64,000 nucleotides of DNA from Diospyros lotus (GCF_014633365.1 NC_068339.1:3043001-3107000); one strand, 5' to 3'. Shown: positions 42,735 through 55,840, counted from the stretch's first letter. Notes: generated from the sequence alone by a model not told the origin. Program-made: numbers and translations.

Positions 42735-44793
42735 GTCCGCCACCAGTCTGTGCCCTGATTTGCCGGCGGCTTCCAGCAAAGGGAGCTTAGCAGAGAACCA
42801 GACGGCACATTTATCAATCGGGCCGTCCCATTTCCTAAATGGGCCGGGCCCTATCCATGCAGTTCTGGCCTGGCCTGTGGGCCATTTCGGGCAAGCCTGG
42901 CCTTCCTGCATTTTATCTTCTAACATTACTTACCATTTTTGTAATTAATAATGGGTGCATGGTTGAATCCCATTTTAATATAAAAAGCTAAGTTTGATTA
43001 AAATATAAAAATTGTGAATTTTAAAAATAAAAAATAAAAAAAAAATCTTTTACCTGTAGGAATTAGACGTAACATGCATGACACTTTATATCTAATGGGT
43101 AAAATAACACCAATTATCTAATAATCTCTTTCTTATTTGCCTTTAGAGATTTCAAACCTTAATAAGATTTTTCCTACAATTTAAGAATAAAAATAAAAAT
43201 TTAAAAAGTTTAGGTTGCGTTCTCTTTGTTTTTCAATTTTCAATTTTGAGTTTTGAATTCATTTTCAGTTTTCTATTTTGATAGTCTGTTTTTAAAAAAT
43301 TGAAAACGCGTTCTCTTTGTCATTTTGAAAAACTATTTTTCAAAACAGAAAATTAAGAAACGCGTTTTCTTTGAAATTTTGAAAATATTTTTTTAATAAT
43401 ATTTTATTCAATAAATTTGATTATTAAGTAAATTATAAATATTTAATATTAATATATTATTAAAAATATATATACATTTTAAAGTTAATGAATTTTGTAA
43501 TATTTTTTTCCATTACAATAATAAAATATGAATAAATAAATAAATAAAATATATTTTAAGTTTAGAATTTGTTTTGGATGAAAACACTCAAAACAACTTT
43601 TTGTTATTTTGAGTTTTCTTTACAAATTTTTTTTTGTTTTCAAAAATACATTTTTAAAAACAGCAAAGAGAACGCGTTTTCATTATTTTATAAAACTGAA
43701 AATTAAAAATGACTTGAAAACAGTAAATAGAACGCAACCTTAAGATTTTTCTTTGACTAAATTTATATTTTTATCTCTATACTTTCACTTCTTTTTTTTT
43801 TCTTTTTTTTTGTATAGTCACTATAATTTTTCATTGTTCAATTATATGTCTTGACCTATATTTTCAAGTAAGTTTAACCTATACTTTGACTTTTTTATAT
43901 GATAATTTAAATTTTTTATTATTTTAATTATACCTCTTGATTTATATTTTTTAATCAATTTAACTCATTTACTTTGACATTAATGAAGTGTAATGTATAT
44001 TTTATCATCTTATTTTATATTTTTTTTATACATAAAAATATAAGAATTAAATTGACTTGAAAATATAAATTTTTTAGTATAATTTAAATAATAAAAAATT
44101 CGAGTTACACACTAATTAAATTAATTAAAAAAATAGATTAATAGTATAATTAAAATAATAAAATGTTTAGTTAACATATAAAAAAAATGATTTTTGAGGA
44201 TGAAAAGTGAAAGCTAATTTTTATACTATTATGAAGCTAGAGATATTTAATGTAGGTCGTTAATTCAAAGCATCGTATCTTTTATCCCACGACTTAACAT
44301 AATTATATCTTTATTGTTTTGTAATGATGATATAGTACATCAAACCCTCCAAAATTACACTAGTCTCAATTTGATAAAAGAAATTATTAAAAGCTATATA
44401 TAATTTTAGCACACCATGTGAAGGTAAATATGATATTATGGACAATTTGACGTAATTTTAAATAATAAATAATGGATATCTATATAACCTGATATATGTG
44501 TATTTTTATTAGAAAGTGTTTCAAAATTTAGTATAATTTTAATAAAATAATAATAAAAGTCACGGTTGATGACAATATCTTCAGTTATATGGCATCTTGT
44601 TATTGAAGAAAATTAAGGAGATCATGTGTTATTATTTTATTTATTTTATAAATTTTTAATAAAAATATGATACATGAGTCATATTTTTTAATATTATTTA
44701 TTTTAAAAAATAAAACATATTTATAAGAAATTAAGGGTGGGCCGGGTGGCTAGGGAAAGTTTGAGGGGGCCCGGCCCCCAGGCTGATGATGAC
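42735..44793. other. Spacer between head-to-head helicase and kinesin genes
   Basis: 42735-42930 is the presumed leader and promoter of the helicase gene. The rest is AT-rich, with a MITE at 43213-43739 and otherwise nothing recognised on either strand. Confidence 0.55.
43213..43739. mobile_element. MITE with TTA target duplication (PIF/Harbinger-like)
   Basis: 527-bp element with terminal inverted repeats GGTTGCGTTCTCTTTG (left) and, as reverse complement of the right end, GGTTGCGTTCTATTTA. It is flanked by TTA at 43210-43212 and 43740-43742. Internally it repeats AACGCGTTTTC and its inverse near both ends. No coding capacity. A 3-bp TTA duplication points to PIF/Harbinger; the family call is inference. 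Confidence 0.8.
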
Positions 44794-44829
44794 TGACCGT
44801 TTGGGATCCGATACATTTTGACCGTTACA
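44794..44829 (-). promoter_or_regulatory. Two MSA-like (mitosis-specific activator) elements upstream of KIN-8A
   Basis: On the minus strand, CCAAACGGTCA (44794-44804) and TGTAACGGTCA (44819-44829) each match 10 of 11 positions of the plant MSA consensus YCYAACGGYYA, including the AACGG core bound by three-repeat MYB factors. They lie about 0.5 kb upstream of the kinesin start codon. Function is inferred. Confidence 0.5.
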
Positions 44830-45301
44830 ATTGACATTCAAAAAATTCAGAGGCCAACCGCTTCCACCACTCCAGGATTTACTGTCAGCAGTTCACGTTT
44901 GGAGGAATATTGGGACTTTCTATGCAGCTTACGCTTGTGCGCGGAGTGCAAAGAGCACGGGAAGGCGTGCGCGTATCAATACCTTTCAAATTCATTCCTT
45001 CCCCACTTTATTCCAACCGTCCATTTCGTTAAGATCAACGGACCAAATCCATCCCCAAGAAAAACCCCAGAATCACGCACGATCTTGATCTTTCCCTCTC
45101 TCCCTTCGTTTCCCATGCTCGTTCAAAAGATCTGTTGAGCTTCCTGTGCTGTGTCCATAATCCAATTCCATTAATTTTCCAGCAAGATTCTCGCATTTTC
45201 CAGGAAAATTGCAACTCAAAAACCCAGTCTTTCCAGCAAAAGGGTGTTGAAGAAATCCACTAGGGCATGCTTGGATAGTGAAGTTTCAAGCTTCCAGTAG
45301 A

Positions 45302-48300
45302 ATGCCGGTGTCAACTAGGTCTCAGATCGGCTCCGGCCCGGAAGAGAATGAGCCGCCGAGAAATCCACCGAGAAATCCACACCATGGGTTGAAAGAGAAG
45401 ATGAAGGCGCTGAATCTGTTCTACGAGCAGCAAAAACTCGCCTCCGCGGCTTTGAAAAACGCGGCTCTAAGGCCCGAAGAGCCCCGGTTTTCGACTCATC
45501 CGAGTGTTGAGCTGTTCAGCTCTGGCCGGAGAGAAGAGAAGAAGGAGCAGAAAGAACCCAAACAGTGCCTTCCAATGAAAGAGAACGCAATGCACAATAC
45601 AACGGTCACCAGGACCTACGTGTTGCCGCAGCCGCCGGCGTTGGAGGACGGGAAAGAGAACGTTGCGGTGGTCGGCGGCGGCGACAGGATTGTCGGGTTT
45701 TCGTGCCCGAGAAAGGCGGCGGTTTCAACCACTGTGGCGAGGAAACTGTCTATGGGGGCCAAGAATGGGCAAGAAACGGAGGCTGTTCCGGAGAAAGAGA
45801 GCAGTGGGGTCGGAAGTAGGATTCTGGTATTCGTGAGGCTTAGGCCTATGAACAAGAAAGAGAAGGAAGCTGGATCCCGGTGCTGCGTCCGGATTGTCAA
45901 CCGGAGAGACGTTTACCTGACGGAATTCTCCACCGAGACCGACTATCTACGGCTGAAGAGGCTCCGGGGACGCCACTTCACCTTTGATGCCTCCTTCCCT
46001 GACTCCACCTCCCAACAGGAGGTCTATTCTACAACGTGAGTTAAAAAAATTGATTTTTTTCCTCTGCAGTTTGCCTGGTTAAGCCGAGCCATAATAGTAA
46101 AAATAAGGTTACTCATTATGACCGGAAAGTCGTGAGTTCATGTTGTGAAAACAGTCTCTTTATAAAAAAATAAAAATAAAGGGAAAACTGCCTACAAATA
46201 CGGCTCTCGCTTCTCGCAAAGCAAGAGTTACGCCCATTTTTTATGTTATGGTTATGCACATGCTGATTGATAAATCTTATTCAAATAGAAGAGTCTAAAA
46301 TGGTTCCCTTTAATTTCATTATGATCAGAAAGCAATCCGTTTCTTTGTTAGTTTCTTCTCTAGTTATATATAACATGAGGAAGGATTTATCTACCTAAAT
46401 TTGGCGCCAATGAAGAATCAGTTCTTGATTCCAAGTTGGGTGTCATTCATCAGTTTATGATTGGTTCTAGGATTTTGAAGGGGATGAGAAGAAAAGGGAA
46501 AATAATGGACAAGTGATTGGAATTCTCTTCCTTCAATTAATTCCGACTCCAAGCATTGTGTATGTGTTTTGGACCTATCAATAGCTCATAGTTCCATGAA
46601 ACCCATTTCTTTGTTGTAGTTTGTTCCTTACTTTCATATTTCAGCAATGCCAGTGAGATCAATATCAAATTATCAACGACGATGATGACAACAATCACAA
46701 ACCTTAATACCACTAACAAGATTAATATCAACATTCAGAAGTTCAGGCTTCAATACAAGCATGTTTTATGGTTCCTCTGATTCTACAAATTTGCAGTGTT
46801 CTCAATAGAGTTAATCAAGCTTGATTACCGGAGAAAGATGTGAGAGGATAGTGAGTGCTGGCTTTCCCTTAGAGGTAGAAAAAACATCTGTTGCTTTTGA
46901 TATAAGAAACCGGAACCCAATTTTGTTTCAAGAGATTCAGGATTGACAAATTCAAATGCATTCAAAAATATGGGTGTTAAGTTATATGCTTGTATCTGCT
47001 AGCCTTGTTTCATGAGAACTAGTATTTGATTAGATATATATAATCCAGGTGATCTAATCTTCTCAAGTTTATTCTTCCCTATTTTGCTTTTCACCTGACA
47101 GTAATAAAGTTCATCATTTGATTTAAGAAGGAAGATTTCCTTACCACGTTATGTATAATGATTTGTCAGAACCGCGGAGCTGGTGGAAGCTGTTTTACAG
47201 GGAAGGAACGGGTCAGTTTTCTGCTATGGTGCCACAGGAGCCGGGAAAACGTACACCATGTTGGGTACTGTGGAGAATCCAGGGGTGATGGTTTTGGCAA
47301 TCAAAGATCTTTTCAATAAAATTCGGCAGAGGAGCTTCGATGGGAACCATGTGGTTCATCTATCTTATCTCGAGGTCTATAATGAAACTGTTAGAGATTT
47401 GCTTTCTCCAGGAAGGCCCCTAGTCCTTAGAGAAGATAAACAGGTCCGATCCAATATTTTGCAATAGCAACTCTCATAATGGATCTACTTGTTAACATTG
47501 GTTCGGGGTGTGGATAAATTTTCTTTAAAGACATTGCATTTTGTTCATTGTTTCTACATCATCTGATTCCCTCATTCGTGTTTTCAAGTGACAACTGAAA
47601 GAAAAGTACTATATATGTTCCAGGGGATCGTGGCAGCAGGGCTTACTCAGTATCGTGCTTATTCCACAGACGAAGTAATTTTCCTGATCCCTTTCTCTGT
47701 GGGATTTAAGATTATAAGCTGCATCAGTGATGGAAAGGTTACTCACTGTTTTTGTTCAAATTGTGACAGGTTATGGCATTGCTTCAACAAGGTAACCAAA
47801 ATCGAACCACCGAACCTACTCGTGTGAATGAAACTTCATCACGTTCCCATGCTATTCTGCAGGTACTTGGAAAGAAAAATTTAGCTTCTTAATGGTCCAG
47901 CTGCTGTATATTTGAAAAAAGAAAATTAATGCTTTTGTAATGATGTTACAAGCAGGTTACAGTTGAATATCGAGCTAAAGATGCCTGCAATAACGTTGTC
48001 AACCGAGTAGGGAAGCTGTCACTTATTGACCTTGCAGGTTCTGAGAGAGCTCTTGCTACTGATCAGAGAACACTTAGATCACTTGAGGGTGCCAACATAA
48101 ATAGGTCACTCCTGGCACTAAGCAGCTGTATCAATGCCCTCGTCGAGGGCAAGAAACATATCCCATATCGCAATTCTAAGCTCACCCAACTTCTCAAGGA
48201 CTCTCTAGGGGGAGCTTGTAACACTGTAATGATAGCCAACATCAGCCCAAGTAATCTCTCATTTGGTGAAACCCAAAACACCCTTCATTGGGCTGATCGA

Positions 48301-49651
48301 GCCAAAGAAATTCGGACAAAGGTTCATCCACTAAGCTTCTCATTCTTTTGCCTTCAGTATTTTGCGGCGTTGTTATTGCAGTACAGTTTCTCAAATCCAT
48401 CCTACAATCTAGAAGTGCTTTTGACATCATAATTTATCACATTGTCCAGCAATGCATGAAGTCCTGAAATTTAGTCTATGCCGTATAAAATTTCTTCTGT
48501 AATTTCTATCTTCATTTAGTCCTCCTCTTATGGCTATTTCTGAAATTAGTTTATATGTTTTAGTGATATAAGTGCACTATCGTGTCTTACACAATCTCAG
48601 GCATCGGATGCAAATGAGGAAATATTAGAAGCACCTGAATCTGAAGCAGATCAGGCTAAGCTATTACTCGAATTGCAGAAAGAGAACCGCGAATTGAGAG
48701 CACAATTGGCACGCCAACAACAAAAGCTCTTAACTCTCCAGACACAATCCTTGGCGACAAACGCGTCACCAACTCCTTCTTCTGTCAGCTCTCTTTTATC
48801 TCCTCCCCCCTCTGTCCAACCAAACGAAAAGAGAAGGCTCAGATCCACTTTCTTGCCTGGAAGTTGCTTCACACCAGATTCAAAGAAGGGGGCAGATGAG
48901 ACAGTTAAGGAGCTTCGGAGGACAGTGAAGGCTTTGGAGGCTGAAATTGGGAGAATGAGGAAGGATCATGCACTGCAGATAAAGCAGAAGGACGGCATGA
49001 TCCATGAGCTTTCACGGAAGGGTGGGAAACAACCGGGAGGGGAGGGGACGAAGAGAGTTGTCACGAGGACAAGTTTAAGGCCAAAGCAGCAAAATGAGGG
49101 AGAGTTGAAGAGTCCATGCCATCGGTTTCTGTCTCCAGCACCAACGGCTAAGAAACGCAGTTTCTGGGACATAACTACAGCTAATAGTCCATCAGTTGTC
49201 ACGTTGAATGGAAGAAAAACTAGAAGTCATGTCCATAATGATCCTACAGCAGCTCCCTCCATGCTTCTTCAGGTACACTGATATTTTTTCCCACTCCTTA
49301 TCTTTCCAAAATCAACAGGCTTATGCTAAAAAGATTCATAAGTTCATCAATGAATTAATTCATTTGAAGCATCTTCTATGATATATTTTGGAACGGGTTG
49401 ATTAGGACACACCCCCCCCCCCCCCCCCCCCCCCCCGAAATTCTTCTTTTCTCCTTGGAACTTTAGGACCTACCCCAGTAGAGCAGTGGGATAATGACTT
49501 AGTATGCTATTGTATTTAAGCATGTGCTTGAATTTTTTTCTTTCTGCAACTAATGCAGTTTACTAATCTATGTTTCCTGTTTGCGTTCATGTTTGGGCCA
49601 CATATCATGAATTACATAATTCAGCCAGGTTTCGCTCGTCAGAAGCCCTGA
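45302..49651 (+). CDS. KIN8A: Kinesin-like protein KIN-8A (kinesin-8 motor)
   Basis: Microtubule motor of the kinesin-8 (Kip3) family. Exons 45302-46035, 47170-47443, 47624-47674, 47770-47862, 47956-48321, 48601-49272 and 49625-49651 give 738 aa with all phases closing. An N-terminal extension of ~170 residues ([10 protein letters not shown] start, then Pro/Glu/Lys-rich, with KEN at residues 93-95 and 118-120) precedes the motor, which begins [11 protein letters not shown]. Motor motifs: P-loop GATGAGKT, switch I NETSSRSH, switch [10 protein letters not shown], and [14 protein letters not shown]. The motor ends around 506 ([12 protein letters not shown]), followed by a short coiled coil ([20 protein letters not shown]) and a basic disordered tail. 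Length and layout fit plant KIN-8A. The ATG at 45302 gives the conserved MPVSTRS start; an in-frame extension upstream lacks an ATG. Two MSA-like elements lie upstream. Confidence 0.93.
49412..49436. repeat. C25 homopolymer in KIN-8A intron 6
   Basis: An uninterrupted run of 25 C preceded by ACACA, within intron 49273-49624. Confidence 0.9.
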
Positions 49652-52600
49652 ACTTCGAAACGGGGAAGGGGGAAGGAGGATGAGCCAGTAGTGAAGAGAT
49701 CAAGCCTGTAATGACCAAAAGAAGGCAAGAAAATGACGCCACTTTATAGGACTATGGTTTCTTGCTGCTTGAGCCGGTTTGACGCATAAGACAGATTACT
49801 GCTTGGCTTGTGGTTTTCATACTTTTTTATGTTGATTTCTTCATCTAAGCTCACCATTGTGTAACCAGACCTGCCTGACTTTCTAACAAATGCCTTGTTC
49901 ATGGCTATTGGAGGGCACAATTTGTTCAAAATTATATTATCTCATTTGTTTCTTCTCTTAGCTCCAGAAACATTTAATATTTCAGGAAATGATTCATGTA
50001 TCTGTATAGTTATTAGCAGCTCAAGTTCTTCGTGTTGATTTGTGTGATTCAAAATTGCTTAAATATTTTTTCATTTATATTTTGATTTATCAAATCTGAT
50101 TGCATAATTTCTATATGAAATTGAGTTGCATTTAATTTTCATTTGATTTAAATTTAAATATGTATATATATTATGTTGATATATATGTTATGTGGCCTTT
50201 TGGTTGTGTGGGTTGATATTAGATTTGGGCCGAGCCCAAGTCCATATACATTTCTGTATTGCATCTGTTATTGGCCCAACCCATTCATCAGTCCATTTGG
50301 CACTACTATAAATGGCTTGTCTAATGCCTTAATCTCCACATATTGCATTTGCTCACATTTCTGAAACCCTAAATCGGCGTCTCTTTGAAGCGAGACACTT
50401 CCTGTGAATCCTTCTCTCTTGTTCGATCAATTGGTTGTCTTTATGGTAAGATCGTGTGGTAAATGAAAGGTATTGCTTTAATCTCTATGTTGTTTTAAGC
50501 GCCTGAGGTTTGAGAGATTGTGAGATCCTAAATCTTGATCGCGAGATCAGTTTTGAACAGATCTATACTTATTCTTGTTTTTAGATTCTGTTTTCAGTTG
50601 TTGTTTTTGTAATATTATTTTACTTCTGTTTGAGATTTTGTAATCGATGGTCTAGAGACAGAACTTCTGCCGTGAGTAGGATCTATTTTGATCTAAACAC
50701 GTATCTCGCTGTATCGCTGGTTTTTGTGTGTGAGTAGTAGTTGTACTTTTCATTTTCTGTATTTCGTTTACTACGCTTGATCTATGTCTGGCCGAGAAGT
50801 AGGATGGTTATTAAACCTACACTTCATTTTTTCCATTGTAATCAAATCATCGACGTTTTCCTTTTTATCTTCCATCAGATTCTTCTTGTGACGAATTCAC
50901 ATAACCATTGCTGCAATGTTATGCATATGAAAGCTTCATCTGATATATTACTGTGAACTCCCAAGTGACTAATGCCAAATCTGACCATATGATATCAGCA
51001 AGCTGAAAAGAACCTAAGATTAAACTGTTCTCTATGCGTTTGCCATAGACCACGAATAGTGTTGAAATTTCTTCAAAAACATGAAGTTATTGTTACACAT
51101 ACATAGTTGCAAGCATGCAATAGTTGGATCTCTCAAATGTTGGGTATCCCCCTACATGTGTGGTGGATCAAGGCCCAAACCAAACAAATTTGTTTAATTG
51201 AAAAAGGGCCCAATGGTTATTAATTTGGTGGATGGAGGACTCCATTATACATATGAAACAAAACAAGGGCAGCGGGGTGTGTTTGCATGTGTGTGATTGT
51301 GTGAGAAAATCCCAATTTCAGTCACCAACTTTCCATAAAAAATCGAGAGCAACAACAGTTGTGAGTTTGAGATATCTGAGTAGCCCAGACAATTATCAAT
51401 TAATCATTGATATATTCACATCTCGTGACCCGATCGTCATGTTTCTTGGAAAGCACCTTCATAACTCATTGTTCTTCAAATTCAACGGTTAAAATTAAGA
51501 TTGAACGTTCCATTTGAGAGGAATAATCACCCGAGTAGTGACATTTTTTTGGTGAGATATTTCCTTATTATTTTTTAGTGGTATTCCATGAATTTTTATT
51601 CCTGAGAAAGTTGTGATTAGATTAATTGTTTTGTTGCTTTGGGAGATTTTAGTGTGTTAAGAATTATTGAGTTTTTAAAAATTTAGTGTGTTTTTAGTAT
51701 TATTTAGAGAAGAACGATTGTATCCATTATTTTATTATAATGGAAGATTATTTGGAGTTGGGGTCATGGATGTGAACCACGTTAAATCTTGTGTTCTTAT
51801 TTTTCTCGCATTATTTATTCAATATTGCTCTATTTGGATATCTGTTATTAAGTTCGCACAAGAGTAAGAATTATTTTATTCTAACGTGATTATTTAATTT
51901 GACATATTTTTTCTATCATAAAAAAGAATAATCTTTTTTGCGCCTCTCTTATTCCTTTTTAAATCTTATACATCTAAGACTATAGGAATTATGACCCCTT
52001 AATTTGGGGGACATACAAAACCTCTCAAATATATGAGAGAACATGTACGTAATGATCATCAATTTTAGGCAAAATATTTCTCTTAGTAAAAGCGTTTGCC
52101 ATAAGAGATAATTTCTCGTAAATGCAAATCAAGGCTGAGCAATAATAACTTATAAGAAACGGTCACTCTCCTTTCTCCATGGGTGATCCTCTTAGAACAA
52201 AACTATGCGACTATATTTATGAGTCTCTAAACAAAAGAATATCAACTGTGTTGAACTATTAGTATGGACCAAGCCTGCCCCAACCCCCTGCTGCCTATGT
52301 GCGATGAAGGGGCCACTCTCTTTTTTAACAAGAATCCTTCTCAAAACAACATCATGCGATCACTCTACATATTTCTAAGCCCAAACAAATAATGCATCAT
52401 ACGAAATTCAACCATATTCTGGTCACATCATATATATACTTAAAAATAATAATATTTATCATTTATATTGTATGACAATCGAGAATTAACTATATTCTGG
52501 TCACATATATATATATGTATGTATATGACAAATAATCTAAAATGTTTTTAACTCATCCCAAGTGGGATGTTAAAACCTTAACCAGAGGACTGAATGAGAG

Positions 52601-55030
52601 AAGAGAACAGACCTAGCTAGCTAGTGAGGCCATTGAGAGCTGAGAGTTGCAATGATTAGATGCCTATATTCAACATAGAATACTACTCCCCAGTAATGGC
52701 CAAGTAGCTTTTCTAAGTAACCTGCATTGATTGGAGTCATAATAGTGTAAAGCTGAGTGGCCTAAACTTTTGAATTTTTGAATAATAATGAGATGATCAT
52801 GATCAAAAACAACCTCGATTACCGTGAAGGTAACGTTTTGATTATATTGATTAATGCCTTTATTTATTTATTTTCTTTTTTCATAGCTGTGATCCACACC
52901 ACACCCACACCCACACCCTTCACTTTCCAGGGAAAATTGAAAAGCCTGGAAACATGGAGGGTAATGGCAATGGATAATTACTGGACCTGAGAAGCCACTG
53001 CTTCTGCAAGTGTTAGATTATATATACATTTATATATATATATACATATATATTGCCCAGATTTGACCATCTGATATGGCAATGTTTGGATATGAGCTTG
53101 TGGGGTTAAAGGGTAGGAAATAACAAGACCATGATGTTCATGATGTTTTTTCTTTTTTTTCTCATTGGTTAATCAGAAAAGAAAAGAAAATGAGCAAAGG
53201 TTTTTCATGGGAAATAATTGTTTCTTTTCACTATATAATCACCAACTAAAAGTATATTTTCTTTTCAATTCTCTTGAGTATTCATAATATTTAACTGTTT
53301 ATTAGAGAATAGATAGTACAACAAATGATAAACAGAGTATAAAAGATAATAATGGTATATTGAGGATGAATCGACTTAACAAAAAAACTATAAGTCTCTT
53401 AGTACTTTTTTGAAAAGAAAAAATAAAATGAAATAAAGATCCAAACGCAACATTGAGTGTTAGATTTCATGTAGTGTGATATTATTATGTTAAATGTACT
53501 CTAAAAGAAAGAAGGAAGAATCTAATATGGACTGGAATGAAGAAGAATTTGTCAAGAATAAACCTCAAAGTGATTCATTTTCTATGAGCAATTGAAAAAA
53601 GAAGAGTTTTCTGGGAAAATTTGATCAGGTGGGAAAATGTGGAAGAGGATTTGGTGATGCAAAGCCATATCCACTACTGGCAGTGTGAAATGGCAGTCAA
53701 AAGCCAAATCATAGAGCTGGCTAAGCTGTCAGTAATAAATTTTACTTTGATATGCTTTTTGTGCACTCCCATGATTTGTCTTTAATAAATAAATTTTGGG
53801 GATTCTCATGTTACTGTGATCATCAAATTCAATGATTGGAACATCTAACACCTTTGGATCAAATGCCTAAATGTTGAAATGGGATTCATAACCTACTTGC
53901 CTAAAAGAGGAACCTATGCCATCATTTAAAGAAAATAAAATAAAATAAAGTTAGAGAAAGGGAAATAAAATACTCAATAAGGATGCTAGCCCATCTTAAT
54001 AGAGAGAATAGTAGATGATTTTTTAATAGTAGAGAATAGTAGCTTTAGAAATAACTGGGAGATTAAAAGATTAAGATTTTCTATAATGTTTTTAAGATTG
54101 AAATGATGAAATAACGTTTTTGTAAAAAATTAAAGATCAGGATATGTGCAAAAAACGATTCTCCATAAACTCTCACAAATTAAGACATTCCGTGCATTAG
54201 AAATGTCATTAAGGGTGGTTATACAGAGAAGAGGCGAGACCTCATATGATATTTACTAAGAAACTATACATAAACGAGAAGAAAGAAACTGAAACTGTAT
54301 TTATCATGTCCCTCATCAGATTCAAGCAGTTGGATTACTTTAATTACCGTAGAAACAGACAGTTTGCATCAAACCCAGAATTTCTAGTAGAGTTGATCGA
54401 GTATTGCAATGATCAACCAGAACCAATTCTCACAGTCACCTTACATGTAAGTTGTTTTAAAGAGACAAAACAGATAGAAACAGTAATAATCAGAGTGTAG
54501 AAAATGTTGCAAAGCAATCCAAAGAGTGTTCATTAACTCCAAAACAATGGAAGTCACACACATACAGAAAAGCAGAGACAGAGAGCATAAAGTGCTCTTC
54601 ATGTCATTGACATGGAGTCCTTTATTGTTTAATTCCCAAGGGAAGGAAATTCCACAATTTGTTTTTATAGAAATAGAAAGAAAATAAACCAAGATGCAAA
54701 GGATAGTTAATCATGCTGGCATATTGACCAATCAGACTCTGATCCATACGCATAATGGGGAGAAAAAACTCATTAACCAATATTGTATAATTTGGATTAT
54801 ATATACTTCCCATTCCACCCAAAAGAACTTGAGAGATACAAAAAAAAGCAAGTTTTCCAAGAAAATATGGAGTCGGAGGCGACAAATATTAGAGACAGAG
54901 AGCTAGATCTCCATTTTCTTGACTCAAAAGCCCAAGTAGTATCATTAGTTTTACTATCCTTAACTAGTCTAAAAATACCCAAAAAAGAGGGGGAAAACTG
55001 AGTGGCTGAACTCAGAGCTTCCAAGGGAGC
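49652..55030. other. Gene-poor 5.4-kb spacer between KIN-8A and the MIZ1-like gene
   Basis: The first few hundred bases are the kinesin 3' UTR. 50160-51010 looks like an abandoned promoter or LTR (separate entry). 51010-54500 is AT-rich with TA-rich microsatellites near 52498-52520 and 53020-53060. None of the short open frames (near 51232, 52778, 54246 and 54694) shows a domain. The last few hundred bases are the 3' UTR of the MIZ1-like gene. Confidence 0.5.
50186..51010 (+). promoter_or_regulatory. Promoter-like or LTR-like non-coding segment
   Basis: Contains a good TATA context (CTACTATAAATGGC, about 50302-50315), then a leader-like stretch with AAACCCTAAATCGGCG and CT-rich sequence, but no gene of any length follows. 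It begins TGTTATGTGG and near 50985-51000 has ATCTGACCATATGATATCAGC, reminiscent of an LTR end and a degenerate tRNA-Met primer site. Ends and duplications could not be fixed. Confidence 0.3.
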
Positions 55031-55840
55031 TTAGACTCTGAGCAAGTAAATACTAAGTTCAGGAGCACCATTGCTATCAGGGTTCATCATGTAAAAGGCC
55101 TCAGAATCTCTAGACCCCACAACTCTCTCAAACTTGGCTCTCATGTACATGACTTCACCATGATCAGCAGTAGCAGCCTCTGTTCCTTCACCAATTCCAT
55201 CTCCATCTCCCCCTGGCAAGACACCAGCCCCCATTGAAATAGGCTCCACAGCTTTCAGCACCTTCCACTCCTTGGCCCCGCACTCTCGCCTCGTGGCGAA
55301 ACCACACTTCTTGCCATTGCAGTAAGTCCTCCACAGAGGCTCCTCCAGCAGCCTGCACGCAGCCTTCTTCTCATCCTCCTTGTCACACTCCAAGGCAATT
55401 CTGACCAGCCCCGACGCCATTTCGCGCACCAGCCCGCTTATCGGGGTGGCGAGCTCGATCAGGAAGGCGGGCTGGGAGCCGGCGTCCTTCTGGAATGCGA
55501 AGTGCACGTGGCCGCGGCGATGGCCGAAGAGGGTGCCTATTACTTTGGAGCCCAAGCCTAGTGGGAATTGTGATCTGTTCTTGCTGAATACAGTGAGGAC
55601 TGATCTCAACCTGGAAACTGCCATGGCCTGCAGCCTCCTCCTTTGCGCCGCTACTGAAGAAGCCACTGCTGGCTCAGCAGCCTTGGGTAGCTTGTGATCG
55701 GCCTCGTCCTTCTCATCCTGAGCAGCGGTTGAAGGCTTAATTGAAATTGCAGGCTCTTCTTCTTCTTCTTCTTCATCAGTGACCTTAGTTGTCCAGTGGA
55801 AGTGTCTCTTGGAGGACAATTCCTCTGAGCTCTTAGCCAT
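55031..55840 (-). CDS. MIZU-KUSSEI 1-like protein (MIZ1/DUF617 family)
   Basis: Plant-specific protein related to MIZ1, which is required for root hydrotropism and acts at the ER membrane face in Arabidopsis. Single exon, 269 aa, ATG at 55840, TAA at 55031-55033, no intron, as usual for the family. Residues 1-80 are low complexity with an acidic run (DEEEEEEE) and Ala/Lys-rich stretches. The DUF617 domain follows from about 90: FPLGLGSKVIGTLFGHRRGH, FLIELATPISGLVREMASGL, WRTYCNGKKCGFATRREC, GEVMYMRAKFERVVGSRDSE and a C-terminal SIYLLRV. A Gly/Asp-rich insertion (VLPGGDGDGIGEG) sits in the middle of the domain. Which family member it is cannot be told. Confidence 0.92.
   Translation of the reverse strand: MAKSSEELSSKRHFHWTTKVTDEEEEEEEPAISIKPSTAAQDEKDEADHKLPKAAEPAVASSVAAQRRRLQAMAVSRLRSVLTVFSKNRSQFPLGLGSKVIGTLFGHRRGHVHFAFQKDAGSQPAFLIELATPISGLVREMASGLVRIALECDKEDEKKAACRLLEEPLWRTYCNGKKCGFATRRECGAKEWKVLKAVEPISMGAGVLPGGDGDGIGEGTEAATADHGEVMYMRAKFERVVGSRDSEAFYMMNPDSNGAPELSIYLLRV

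Noticed and set aside
42735..42926. Upstream in-frame extension of the DEAD-box helicase (64 extra codons)
   Set aside because: Its Trp/Pro/Gly-rich composition is unlike the Lys/Glu-rich helicase N-terminus, and MAEIEEK at 42734 is a better start. Probably 5' UTR.
42334..42948. 204-codon plus-strand open frame
   Set aside because: Antisense to helicase exon 1; the Phe/Ser-rich product merely mirrors the Lys/Glu-rich coding strand.
53060..53090. Similarity of a GATTTGACCATCTGATAT stretch to 50985-51000
   Set aside because: About 15 of 19 bases over one short stretch; likely chance in AT-rich DNA.
54246..54500. 84-codon open frame in the kinesin-MIZ1 spacer
   Set aside because: No recognisable domain, AT-rich context and no splice partners found.
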